From: Leishmania donovani
Taxonomy: Eukaryota > Euglenozoa > Kinetoplastea > Trypanosomatida > Trypanosomatidae
Direction: 5' to 3'
Length of the DNA: 45,044 nt
Assembly (NCBI RefSeq): GCF_000227135.1
Contig: NC_018245.1
Location: 440,383-485,426 of the forward strand
Below are positions 18,520-28,502 of the stretch, in pieces. Made by a program: the position numbers and the translations under genes. Position 1 is the first letter of the stretch; every line of letters starts with the position of its first letter. Below the pieces are notes generated by a model. That model did no database searches, was not told where the DNA came from, and was given only the letters and a program-made list of their open reading frames with translations.

Positions 18520-20499
18520 AGAGATCCCACCCACCGCCTTTTGTGGCGCACCTGTTTCCTCACCGCCCCCCTTTTTCGTGGTGACACGCTCTTTGTGGAG
18601 ACACACACACACACGCACAGACAGACACAGTCTTCGTTCTATCTAGCGTCACTTCGGTTCTCTTCATCGGAAGCGGGACAAGGATGTACATATTCGTTTA
18701 TTTCTCTTGTCGCAGCTCCCACCTTCACGACCTCCCTCGTTGCCTCTCCTTGCGATGTTATATTATTATTTTTGTTGTTCTCGCCGATTATTTTTTCCAC
18801 GCTGATGGGAGGGAATAAAAGGCGGAGGACAAGGGGGAGAGGGGTTGAAGGAAAAGGAGTAGCACCAACAAGAACCCTCACTCGATTTCTTTTCCTCCTT
18901 TTCGTTCCGTATCCGCTCAGTCTCCTTAATTTTTTTGTGGTTTGAATTTGGTGAGTTGTCCTATTGAACCGCGAACACTTGCGATCCCTCTGGTGGCTGT
19001 TGATACGTGCGTGATGAGCTCCACGCTTCTCGCTTCCTTCCCACTTTCTCGTCTTCTCACCCTCTGTTCTTCACCTCACATGTGCATTTGGCGTGTGTGC
19101 ACGTATGCGTAACGAGCCTGTCACACACGCTTCTTAGCCTCTCTCATGTTTTTGTTTGCGCTTTCCCTTCATGCCAACCTCCGTGCTTTTTTCTATTTTT
19201 ACGCTTGCTTTCAATCCTGTTTGTGCTTCCGCCGCCGTTTTTATTTCTCCCCTCCTCAGTGGTTGTTTGTGGTGTTACCTGAATTGCCGTTTTGCACATA
19301 TGCGGGCTTCCCCTTGACGAGGTTTACCTCTCTCTTCCCTTCCCTGGGTTTGTCGCAGGCCGCCCTGATTCCCTCCCTTCCCCCCTCCCCTCCCGATCCT
19401 TTGGTCTCCCTTGTGTACAAGAGAGAGGGCACCGTCGACCTCCTTCGCTTCTCTTTTTCTTCGCCTCTTCGATGATGCGCTTAGTTTGACTGACGCAGTT
19501 CAGCGGGTAGAGTTTACATGCTTTTACCTTTTTTGCACTTTCTTTTGACGATTACGGCTCTACGCGGCTTACGTATGGCGGCGAAAAGCCACTACTCTGT
19601 GAAAAAAAAACAAGAAAAGGCGTTGCCAATGCGAAAGGGTGCGCTACTGGAGATGAAGATGAGCGTTGGTGCCATCTTCGTTGGTGCTTCCCATCGCTGA
19701 GTCCATGCATTGCGACTTTAGGCCTTATCAAGGTCTGGCTGATACTTCTCCACAAGAATTTTGTCACTGCCGTGTGAACTCGGCAGCCAGGCTATGGTTC
19801 CCATCTCTTGCTTCTGGAGCATAGCGTACCCCCCTTTGCATCCTTTTCTTCTCGAGCCCAACGGCTCTTCTCCCTTTCTCGCCTCTTCTCTTCCACTGCC
19901 CGCCTTCGTCGACGTTTCTCGGTTTCACTCCACTCCCCTTTTCTCTGCACGGAGGAGAAGCAGAAGTATAGTGTCTCAAAATTCTGTCTTTACACGGCTT
20001 GCCAGTGTCCGCACTCGTCCCGTTACTTTCACACCGCGCACACGACGACACTCACCCACCTCCCCACACACTGCACAGTGTCAAGGTGCATCATCTGGAT
20101 AATTTCTCCTTTTTCCTTTTCGCGGAACACATTCTTCCTTCCTATTACTACTTTGCTTACCTTTGTTGGTAGCCTGCTACCATTTTTTTTGTTTTCGTTT
20201 CTTTGTCCTGGCGATTATATACAGGTATATATATATATTGCTTCGATCATCGTGGGTCTTTGTATCTGTGTGCACCTCTCGCAACACACTTCTGTCAGCG
20301 CAATTGTCCTTTTTTTTCCTAAAGTAGTTTGTTGGCCACACACTCTGCGATAGCGCGCTTTCCAGGGACGAGCTGCAGTCTGCACACTTCACTGCCTCTT
20401 TACCTTGACGTTATTATTATTATGTTAAGCTTCCCGCAGAGTTTGTCTGCAAGCTGACCCAGAGTCTTTCACTCGAGCGCACACCATCAAACATCAGCC
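18520..20499 (+). other. Spacer between PDE and the Nas6-like gene
   Basis: About 2.0 kb with no recognisable gene. It is pyrimidine-rich on the + strand over most of its length, with many short tracts. The likely acceptor for the next gene is the T-rich tract at 20182-20210 with CAG at 20222-20224, 276 bases before the start. TA repeats follow at about 20225-20236 and a TTA repeat lies near 20411-20421. Confidence 0.55.
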
Positions 20500-21438
20500 A
20501 TGCATCTTTCTGAGCTTTGCCGGGACTCCAACATCGACGTGATCATCGCTTGCCTTCGCCAGGTAGTACCCCTAGAGCCTGCGCCGGCTTTCTCTTTGTC
20601 CGAAGGATCAGCAGATGACGACACGACTCCCGCAACTGGAAACTCGGACTTTCATGGGCTGTGGAGCTACCAGGACAATGACGGGCGCACAGCCTTCCAT
20701 TGGGCCATAGCGCTCAAGAACTTTGACCTGGGTCGCAAGTTGATGCAGGCACCGTACAATTCGCCTGTGCTGACCGAAGATGAGGAGTGGAGCACACCGT
20801 TTGCCACTGCCTGTAGCGTTGGGGCACCGCTAGACCTGCTGAGAGAGATTCTGGACCGAAGTGTGGTTGAGTTAGCCGCGCACATGAAGCAGAAGGAGGC
20901 TCAGCGAAACCCCACTTCCGAGGAGCAGAACGGCAGCAGTGCCGCCCTGACCGAGCCTGCCCAGGGGAGCAACGACGGAAAGCCGACAAAGTTCTTGTCA
21001 GGCATGCCGGGAATTTCGCAGCCCGTCGACGCCACTCCAGCTTCTATTAGCGCCGTGCTTGTTGACGCCGAGGATGCGACGGGACAAACGCCTCTGCTCC
21101 TAGCTGTGGGACGTGGGCACCTGAGCATTGTGCGCTTCTTGCTGGAGAACGGTGCAAATTTGATGCATCAAAATCGTAGGGGCCAGTCGTGCCTGCATCG
21201 GGCCGTGAACCGCGGAAACATGGAGCTCGTTGAGTTTCTTGTTACGACAAGTGAGAAGAACAACGCGAAGAGCAAGGCAGCGCATCGGGCGTGGATGGAC
21301 CTGCGGGACAAACACGGCGACTCCGCGCTCTTCTACGCTTCCATGGATAACAATGAGGAGATTGGCCGGTACCTGCTGCGCCACGGCGCCGATCGCGAGC
21401 TGCGCAATGCAGACGGCAAAGCATTCTGGGAGATGTAG
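20500..21438 (+). CDS. Gankyrin/Nas6-like ankyrin-repeat protein, probable 26S proteasome assembly chaperone
   Basis: The 312-aa product is made of ankyrin repeats. Repeat-like units are seen at about residues 58-90 (QDNDGRTAFHWA), 90-125 (EEWSTPFATACSVG), 192-225 (DATGQTPLLLAVGRGHLSIVRFLLENGA), 226-262 (RRGQSCLHRAVNRGNMELVEFL) and 268-312 (DKHGDSALFYAS). The order and wording of these motifs match yeast Nas6 and human gankyrin (PSMD10) well: the early D-x-D-G-R-x-x-x-H-W-A, W-T-P-F-x-x-A-C-S-V-G, and the later L-H-R-A before the last repeats. Those proteins bind the Rpt3 C-terminal domain and guide assembly of the 19S base. An insertion of about 60 residues (128-190), rich in Ser, Gln, Asn and Pro, splits the array and is absent from the yeast and human proteins. 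Other small ankyrin proteins could look alike, so the role is inferred. Confidence 0.72.
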   Translation: MHLSELCRDSNIDVIIACLRQVVPLEPAPAFSLSEGSADDDTTPATGNSDFHGLWSYQDNDGRTAFHWAIALKNFDLGRKLMQAPYNSPVLTEDEEWSTPFATACSVGAPLDLLREILDRSVVELAAHMKQKEAQRNPTSEEQNGSSAALTEPAQGSNDGKPTKFLSGMPGISQPVDATPASISAVLVDAEDATGQTPLLLAVGRGHLSIVRFLLENGANLMHQNRRGQSCLHRAVNRGNMELVEFLVTTSEKNNAKSKAAHRAWMDLRDKHGDSALFYASMDNNEEIGRYLLRHGADRELRNADGKAFWEM

Positions 21439-22220
21439 AGATCGAAGAAGACAAGAAGAGACACTGAGCGCAAACGAAAAACCGTCAACTTCAGCTCTCG
21501 TCTAGCATATGTTGAGAAGGTGATCGCTGCTCTTGAGGGCAGCGGCTTATGCGGCTGTGCATGGCTACTTTGCGACAAGGGGGCATCAATCCAGGATCAC
21601 CTAGCACGTGTACTTCTTGCTTCTTACCACCCCCTCCCCCACATGTCGCCGCTTCCCCATCAAAGTGCATGCATTAATTTGAAAACGCAGTTATCATTTC
21701 GGCTTGTATCATATTTTTTTTTCTCCCTTTTTATGTTTGGACCTCCCCCAAACAAAAGGAAAAGCGTCGAGGTAGTGGTCGTGACCCACTCGTCACCATA
21801 CGCGTCGTGGGAAGGAAGAGGCGGGGGTGTGCGGCAACACCACTCATGTACACACGGTATGCCGCTTTGGGGCTCTTTTGAAAAGCGAAAAACAAAGAGA
21901 GCACTCTTCTGCAAGTATGACCTTTGTCATTGTTTCTTCTTGAGCTGCACCGCAGGAGCCCTTGTGTCGCTTGCGACGCCGCTGCGCATAGTTCGGTGTC
22001 TCTGTCGAACGCTGCGGCCCGTTGCATCACGGGGCAACACCCGAGCTCGACCAAGCCCCGTGCTTCCTCCACTTGGCTCGTGTTTGTTTTGCTCTCGTGC
22101 GCCCCCTCTTTTTTTTCGTCTATTTTCCATTTCGTGCCAACCAACTCTCTACGCCCCCCCCTCTCACTTCAGTCCCTTTTGTACAACGTACCGCACGTTT
22201 TACGTTGCAAAGTGGCCGTC
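21439..22220 (+). other. Spacer between the Nas6-like gene and the NSUN2-like gene
   Basis: This 782-base spacer has no recognisable gene. A short C/T tract at 22153-22169 ends in CAG at 22170-22172, which is a good acceptor 49 bases before the next start. The frame of the next gene is open upstream to 21924 but without an ATG. Confidence 0.6.
22155..22172 (+). promoter_or_regulatory. Trans-splice acceptor for the NSUN2-like gene
   Basis: A run of eight pyrimidines and a CTCTCACTTCAG sequence end in AG at 22171-22172. The position supports the start codon at 22221 and argues against the upstream open frame. Confidence 0.55.
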
Positions 22221-24767
22221 ATGAAGCGTCGTGAGCAGCGCCGACAGCGCGAGCGCGAGCAGCTGCCGGCTGCCTTGACGAAGCTGGTCCAACTCATTCC
22301 ATCCGACGAGGATGCGCGCAGCTACCTTGCAAGGGAGTTCGCCGACATCACACAGGGCGAAGGGGGGCTGAATGCACCGTGCTCCGCGGAGGGAAGTGGG
22401 CACGATGCTGGCGCAGGCGACGCGTGGATCTACGGCAGCGGGCTCGAGAAGCTGCTGTCGGTTCTAGGAGAGGAGGCGTGTCCTGATGGCGTTTTTGATA
22501 TTGTTCGTATCACTCGCCGCGTGCCGCGTAGCCAATCCACGATTTACAGAATCAACGTGGCAGAGTTGTGCTTTGCGGTTTCCCAGGCGTCGGGCCCGGT
22601 GGATGTCCACGAGCGACGCCGCACTGCTGCTGCCACGTCCGGTCCGCTGGACGAGACGATACCTCTTCTGCAGTACTACCGAGGCAGTCGATTTGACGCC
22701 ATTGTGCATGGCGAGGACCCGTCTTCTTCTGCAGCTCGACATGCCGCCGCCGCAGCATTATCGGAGAAAAACGGCAGCCATCCTGAGATCGCCTCTGCAG
22801 GCAACGGCAGCAGAAAGAACGTTGACTCGGAATGGTCGGCGTTCGTGCAGAGCATGTCTACGCCGCTTCCTATGACGCTTCGCCTGCACCACAGCGAGCG
22901 TGCTTTGGAGGCCATCGCAACCCGCATGCTCACCACACCCGACATCGCCGCCGTGGTGCGTCCTGTGGCCGCCTTTCCGTCCACCTCTGGTCTCTACTCC
23001 TGCAGCAATAGCGACTACCACAGCCACAAGCGCGTGGAGTACGTCTGCCGCACCCTGCACGCTGCTAGCGCCGTGTCATTTCAGGAGGTGGTGTCGGCGA
23101 TACCGGTGTTTGTGCTGGATGTGCAGCCGCAACACACTGTCGTGGATCTCTGCGCGGCACCTGGAAGCAAAACAGTGCAGGCGTTGGACACTATGCTGAG
23201 CGGTGGGTGGTCTGCAGACGTCTGTCGAGGGGTGCTCATCGCAAACGAAAAGGACAGAGTAAAGGCGACGCAGACACTTCCGGCGCGTTTGAAGCGCTAC
23301 CACGCCCCGAACGTGATGACCACCCGATGCGACGGTGTGCAGTGGCCCCGTTTGTACCTCGACGATCCTACGAACTCGAGCAGCGAGCTGCAAGAACTGC
23401 GGTTTGACCGCATCATCTGCGACGTCCCGTGCAGCGGTGACGGCACCATCCGCAAAGAGCGTTCCATCGCCACAACATGGTCGGCAAGCTACGTGAAGTC
23501 CCTCGTGCCAACCCAACGTGCGTTGCTGTGCCGCGGCCTTGACCTCTTGGCCACAGGGGGCATTCTAGTCTACAGCACATGCAGCATGGATCCGAAGGAA
23601 GACGAGGAGGTGGTTTGCGTCGGGTTGGAGGCTTTCGGCGACAGTGTCGAGCTCATCGACGTGAACGCGGTTCTACAGCAGAAGGGTTTTCACCTGCATT
23701 CGGCAGGAGGTATTCTCTCCCCGAATGTGGAGGGGATGCAGCACCCAGTGCTGCCGCCCACGTACGACGGCAACAAGGTCCTGCGCATTTTGCCGCATCG
23801 TGATGACACCGGCGGGTTTTTTGTGGCGGCTTTCCGCAAAGTAAAGCAGCCAGACTGGACGGCGCCAACAGTGGTTCGACACAAGCTGAACCACTGGACG
23901 AAAGGCAAGCTGTGGGCGCCGGTTGGCGTCGAGGACGAGGCGTGGGTCAACATATCAACCTTCTACGGCTTTGACCGCCGCGACGAAGCGAACTTCGCCT
24001 ACTATGACGCCACTAGCTCTTCGTCCGGGAAAGGTCTCGTGCCTCTGTATCACCTCAATCCAAATGGTGGGCCCATACGCCGCATCGTTCTCTCGACTCC
24101 CGCGCTGGCGGATATGGTGCTGCGCACACGTCCGTACAAGGGCCCTGGCGTGGAGGTGGTTTCCGTCGGTGTGCGCGCGTTCGAGGCATACGACGGGAAG
24201 TTTTTGCCCACTGCGGCCTGCCGGTGGCGCGCCGTCGTCGAGTCCGCCTCTTTTCTGGCACCGCGCTTTACTGCCCGAAGGCTGCATTTCCGCGTCTCGA
24301 AGCACAAGCAGCTACTCGAGAATCTGCTCCGAAACGGCCACGTTTACACGCGAGATCACTGGAGGGCAGTGCTGGGCGGAGATTCTGCCGTTGTAGCCGC
24401 TAACGCGAATCCGAAGGCGCTGGTCAAGCCTGGCAGCCGACTCGAGGCGTTGTTGATGCAGGGCAGTAGTGAATCTACCATCTCTGACGAGGAGGTGGCG
24501 GTGCTGCTGACAAGCCAGGTGGAGGTAGGGTGCGTTTTGGTGGGCATCATCTCCGACGAGCCGACCGATGCAGCCGCTGGTCCGTGGTACATGAGCGCGA
24601 CGCTGAGCGGGCACAAGCTGGAGCTCGCCATTGATGGCTCTCTGCGTGCGTTCGGGTTGATGACGTTTTTTGGCATTCACGACGTTGAGCGTGCCTCGCT
24701 GGTCGGCAACAACACCGGCAGTGCGGTCGCAGACGAAGCACCTGAGGAGCAGGCAAAGGAGGTGTAG
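22221..24767 (+). CDS. NSUN2: RNA (cytosine-5) methyltransferase, NSUN2/Trm4-like
   Basis: The enzyme transfers a methyl group from S-adenosylmethionine to C5 of cytosine, in this subfamily mainly in tRNA. The 848-aa product begins with a basic, Arg-rich segment. The AdoMet-binding motif DLCAAPGSK is at 309-317. Motif IV is DVPCSGDGT with Cys404, which releases the product, and motif VI is STCS with Cys454, the catalytic nucleophile. The later stretch RILPHRDDTGGFFVA is typical of NSUN2 and Trm4. The region after about residue 560 contains a PUA-like part (around VVSVGVRAFEAY) and a long C-terminal tail. The N-terminal 200 residues contain a trypanosomatid-specific segment. The first in-frame ATG, 49 bases after a good acceptor, fixes the start. 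Confidence 0.92.
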   Translation: MKRREQRRQREREQLPAALTKLVQLIPSDEDARSYLAREFADITQGEGGLNAPCSAEGSGHDAGAGDAWIYGSGLEKLLSVLGEEACPDGVFDIVRITRRVPRSQSTIYRINVAELCFAVSQASGPVDVHERRRTAAATSGPLDETIPLLQYYRGSRFDAIVHGEDPSSSAARHAAAAALSEKNGSHPEIASAGNGSRKNVDSEWSAFVQSMSTPLPMTLRLHHSERALEAIATRMLTTPDIAAVVRPVAAFPSTSGLYSCSNSDYHSHKRVEYVCRTLHAASAVSFQEVVSAIPVFVLDVQPQHTVVDLCAAPGSKTVQALDTMLSGGWSADVCRGVLIANEKDRVKATQTLPARLKRYHAPNVMTTRCDGVQWPRLYLDDPTNSSSELQELRFDRIICDVPCSGDGTIRKERSIATTWSASYVKSLVPTQRALLCRGLDLLATGGILVYSTCSMDPKEDEEVVCVGLEAFGDSVELIDVNAVLQQKGFHLHSAGGILSPNVEGMQHPVLPPTYDGNKVLRILPHRDDTGGFFVAAFRKVKQPDWTAPTVVRHKLNHWTKGKLWAPVGVEDEAWVNISTFYGFDRRDEANFAYYDATSSSSGKGLVPLYHLNPNGGPIRRIVLSTPALADMVLRTRPYKGPGVEVVSVGVRAFEAYDGKFLPTAACRWRAVVESASFLAPRFTARRLHFRVSKHKQLLENLLRNGHVYTRDHWRAVLGGDSAVVAANANPKALVKPGSRLEALLMQGSSESTISDEEVAVLLTSQVEVGCVLVGIISDEPTDAAAGPWYMSATLSGHKLELAIDGSLRAFGLMTFFGIHDVERASLVGNNTGSAVADEAPEEQAKEV

Positions 24768-25860
24768 CACCGGAAGCTGCACACGGCGTGGTGCCGCATG
24801 ATTCCTGTGCTTTCACTGCAGTGGCTTATCGAGACTATAGTTACGTTTGATTTCAATCGAAGAGGCCATGAAGCCTGTCTGCACTGTTGATCCTTTTCCT
24901 TTCTTTGTGTGTGCGCACTGTTCTAAACGAGTAACTGCATCTTCACTGACTAAACCGCCAAACTTCATGAGTCGCAGGAGCAGCATAGTTGTCGCCGAGC
25001 CCCTCATTACGTGTATGAGGGACGAAAATAGAAATGAGGAGTAGGTATGCATGGCTCTTCGATAGCCGCGACGCGCCTGTGTGCGTGCGTGTGCGCTGGA
25101 TTCGCCGCTCTGGCTTTCCCACGAAGGGGATGGAGCGCGCAATACATGCGCATTGGAATGCACAGCCATTCTCGCTCTGTGCTCCGGCGTCCTCTTGAAG
25201 GTGCGGCTGGTGTTGGAGTAGGGTTGAGGGTCGCCGAAAAAACACGTGCTTTCTGAACAGCTCACGAGCGGAGCCTCTGCTACTTGGACCAACTCTCTTC
25301 CACTACGAACGCTCTTTCGGTATCTTCAATCCATCTTCTCTGCCTCGCTATTCGGTCTTCATGTACCTCTGCTTCACGACGAAGGGAAGTCAAGGCTCAG
25401 CGCACAGCAACATCCGCACAAGCGGTATCCTTTACCATCTTTGTGGTTCCGCTCCATCTCCTTCACAGGTGTACACGATAATATCGGCGTTTTTCTTCTC
25501 TGTTGCCCTCCTCTCTCTCTTGCTCCCGTTGTGCCATTTCGATACGCGCAAGAGTCGCTGTTTCGTGCCTTACATCTTGCGTTGGTCTCGCCCCGATTGC
25601 TCGTGGCGTTTTCTCTTCATCGTTTTTCCGTCTCCGTACGTTGCCGTGTTTCTCCTTACTTATATTGAGGTACGTTGTGCATATTCGCCCATTTCCGCTT
25701 CCTTGTCAGACAGCGCGGCCAAGGTGAGGCTGGTCGGGTGCGCGGGCGGTCTCGTTTCGCCATTGCCTCGTGCTTCTAATACACCCTCTTTCCTCCTTCC
25801 GTGTTTCCATAGCTCGTTTTTTTTTTTTCGGGTACCGACCCCTTTTTTGTGATCAGCACC
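24768..25860 (+). other. Spacer between the NSUN2-like gene and the AN1 gene
   Basis: About 1.1 kb with no recognisable gene. Pyrimidine tracts dominate from about 25300. Two acceptors are possible for the next gene: TAG at 25810-25812 after a C/T tract, and CAG at 25854-25856 after a run of T, only four bases before the ATG. A minus-strand frame at 24813-25292 has no domain. Confidence 0.55.
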
Positions 25861-26931
25861 ATGCAGGTCGGTGTATATGACAGAGATGATCAGATGTGCC
25901 AGTATGAGGGCTGCACAGAGATCGATCTACTGCCTGCCCGGTGCTCCAACTGCGACAAGCGATTCTGCACCCACCATCTTTCTCACAACGCACATCACTG
26001 TCCGGCTGTGACGGATGTGCGGGTCGGGACGTGCCCCATATGCTATCGCGTTGTACCGTTGGAGTACCCGCGCCAACGCGTGGACGAGGCGGTGTCCCGG
26101 CACATTGACCGGGGATGTCGCGATGTACCGCAGGGCAGCTTATTTTACGGCGGCGCCGTGGCGAAGGGGCGGCCCGGTCAGGCGAGCGGTCGCCGCTTGG
26201 GCGGCCCGATACGGCCGTGCAGCATTCAAGGCTGCCACGAGGCCTCCGAGACGCGCGTGAAGTGTGACCAATGCGGCCAGACATTCTGCCTTCAGCACCG
26301 CGGACCTCTGCAGCACCACTGCCGCGCCGCCGCCGCCACGCGCAGCGCGGTCGCGTCCTCCCCTTCAGATCGGGATGCAGGCATGCTGGTGTCTCTGCCG
26401 GGTGACAAGGCGGCTTCCGTGGCATGCCTGCTCACTCATCCCGCCAACACTCCCGAAAAGGCGGTGGGCAAGGCGACAGAGCTGCCCTCGGACATGGTGA
26501 CATGCCTCGTGTGCTTCCTCATACCCACCTCTGTGTTCAAAAAGGACTGCAACGCTGGCTGCGAAGAGTTCGAGCCGGTGCCCTCGTTCTTCATGTTCAT
26601 GCCCAAGAATACAGCACTAGGCCGTCTCCTGGACACTGCTGTGGATCGTGCCGCCATGAGCTCACCGGCCGTGCGCACGGGAAAACCCTGGAACTTGTTC
26701 GCCGTCACGCTACCTATCCACGCCGAGGCCGAGGCAGCCTACTATTCTCCTCTTCCACTCTCGACGGTGGTGAGAAAGAGTGTCGTCGGCATGGCGGAGC
26801 GCACTATTGTGTTTCTCTCGCCGCTCCAAGCCTTGCCCGAGAGCGTGATTAAGGTGGTGAAGGACTTGGATAGGAAAGGGTCGTGGCCGTCACCGTCATT
26901 GTCCTCCAGTCAAGGTTGCCAAGTGATGTGA
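25861..26931 (+). CDS. Double AN1 zinc-finger protein with ubiquitin-like C-terminal part (ZFAND1/Cuz1-ZFAND2 type)
   Basis: The 356-aa product has two complete AN1 zinc fingers. The first uses Cys13, Cys18, Cys28, Cys31, Cys36, His39, His45 and Cys47. The second uses Cys120, Cys125, Cys135, Cys138, Cys143, His146, His152 and Cys154. Between them is the segment with CPICYRVVPL and HIDRGC that is typical of ZFAND2. The C-terminal region (about 230-345) has the layout of the ubiquitin-like domain of ZFAND1/Cuz1 (LGRLLDTAVD, then a hydrophobic core ending in ERTIVFLSPL). Members of these families link stress, Cdc48/p97 and the proteasome, especially under arsenite. I see no ubiquitin-interacting motif. 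A non-ATG extension of four codons at 25849 is not used here. The functional link is inferred from the families. Confidence 0.82.
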   Translation: MQVGVYDRDDQMCQYEGCTEIDLLPARCSNCDKRFCTHHLSHNAHHCPAVTDVRVGTCPICYRVVPLEYPRQRVDEAVSRHIDRGCRDVPQGSLFYGGAVAKGRPGQASGRRLGGPIRPCSIQGCHEASETRVKCDQCGQTFCLQHRGPLQHHCRAAAATRSAVASSPSDRDAGMLVSLPGDKAASVACLLTHPANTPEKAVGKATELPSDMVTCLVCFLIPTSVFKKDCNAGCEEFEPVPSFFMFMPKNTALGRLLDTAVDRAAMSSPAVRTGKPWNLFAVTLPIHAEAEAAYYSPLPLSTVVRKSVVGMAERTIVFLSPLQALPESVIKVVKDLDRKGSWPSPSLSSSQGCQVM

Positions 26932-28288
26932 TGAGGCGGGGAGAGAGAGGCAGATGAAGGGGGAGGGAGAGTGACGGATTGAGGGGAGCATCGGATGTGT
27001 GGGCTTGAATAAGCCGTGACTGCCTCTCTCTCTCGTTCTCATTGGCGTTGTACCCCCCTCCCCTCCCCGGCCACCCCCTCTCTCTCCTTTGCTAGTTTGT
27101 TTCTCCATCCGCTGCCCCCTTTCGTTCTCTTCGTCGCTCGCATGGTACTGCGCTTTCTTTCGTTTTTGTTTGTTTGGTACTCGTTGCACTTCTCTTTGTC
27201 GCTACGTCGCGCGTACTCTTCCACCGCGGCCGCCACCACCCCACCTTTCCCCCTCGTCCCTTCCTTCGCAGCCTCCATCGCAAGCGTCGGTGATGGGCAT
27301 ACTGACTTGTCTCCCCTCTCCGTCTTTTCGCTGCTACTTTCCCCTCCCTCATCTTGGGCAAGGGGAACGATGCAGCTTCATGGGGAAGGGACATCGGAGT
27401 CCTCGGAGAAGCTCTCCTCCCTATTTCATTCGTCTGTGTTTTCTACTGGACACACCCACCCACACGGGGAAACATACGCATTCGATCTTATTGCACCTCT
27501 TCTTGTTAGTAGTTGACAGGGGGCGAGGCTCGTCATGGGGGTGGGGGCTGAGTAGAGGAGGCGTGTCGTCCTCTTTCTTTCTCTGCTCTTTTGGTTTCTG
27601 TGCCGAAAACAAGGAGTGTCTTCCCTCCCTCCCCCTCCTCCGACTCCGCCTTCCCACTTCTTTCCGCGCTTCCCTTTCTCAGCTTGCTCCTCCAAACAAG
27701 CAACCAACTGCACTCATGTCTGTTCGCATGCGTCAGGAAATGCACATTTCTTTCGCTCGCCAGCCGCACACCTCATGTCTGGCGCTCCTGCTCTTGTCTT
27801 CGAAGTGGTTCGATTCACGTTTTGCATCTGATGTTTCCCTCCCCTCCGCATCACAGAGGCACTGGGTTGGCATTGCGTTTCTGTCCTCTGAGCGAACCTC
27901 TCTCCTACACGCCCTCCTCCCTCTCCCTCCCTTGCGCGCCTTTGCTTATTTGGGGGTCGTCTGCTCTCGCCATGGAGACGCAGCCCAGTCCAGTTTCGAC
28001 AACAAAAGTTGCATCTTCTCAGCCCACCTTCCCCCCTGTACAACCGCAACAAGGAGCAACCTATCAATCCACTTCGTTCGGCGACTCACGTTTCCGTCCG
28101 TGTCTCTCTTTCTCCCCCGCTCTCCATATTTCCTGTGCTCCCTTCACAGACACACACGCACGCACGCACACATCTCCATGCATATACATTTATATATGTA
28201 TAGGCACTTTGTTTTCTCTAGTATTTGCTGAGTTTCCTCTTTTGTTTTCACTGTGCGGTGTGCATCCCCCCTTGCTTCATCCGAAAGG

Positions 28289-28322
<34 letters not shown>

Positions 28323-28502
28323 GCTGACATTCTCGTTGAGTTCACGCACAGCGCTGCGCTTTGAGCTGGGATACGTTTGAGCGCAAAGGAGGTCACGCCG
28401 CAAGCACGGTAGGCGAGCTTTACGCATACACTCACACTTGCTCTACTATTCCTGCTCACCGCGAAAGAACATCTACACCGAAAACGCGACATCACCTACA
28501 AA
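26932..28502 (+). other. Spacer between the AN1 gene and the Rab5-like gene
   Basis: About 1.6 kb with no convincing gene, pyrimidine-rich on the + strand. A frame at 27089-28231 is open for 380 codons only because C/T-rich sequence rarely forms stops, and its translation is low-complexity Ser, Leu, Pro and Phe. A CA microsatellite lies at 28292-28319. A possible acceptor is TCTAG at 28217-28221, but no single site is clear. Confidence 0.55.
28292..28319 (+). repeat. CA microsatellite, about 14 units
   Basis: An uninterrupted CA run ending in CAG, about 180 bases before the Rab5-like start. The AG that closes it at 28319-28320 could serve as a splice acceptor, but the purine content makes this a poor one. 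Confidence 0.9.

Noticed and set aside
21924..22220. N-terminal extension of the NSUN2-like protein
   Set aside because: It starts at TTG, has no in-frame ATG before 22221, and contains the best acceptor of the spacer at 22170-22172.
27806..27820. B-box-like GGTTCGATTCACG
   Set aside because: The T arm does not pair properly and no A box lies at a proper distance upstream. It sits in a C/T-rich spacer.
27089..28231. A 380-codon open frame between the AN1 and Rab5-like genes
   Set aside because: It is Ser-, Leu-, Pro- and Phe-rich because the spacer is C/T-rich. No domain, and other frames are open in the same place.
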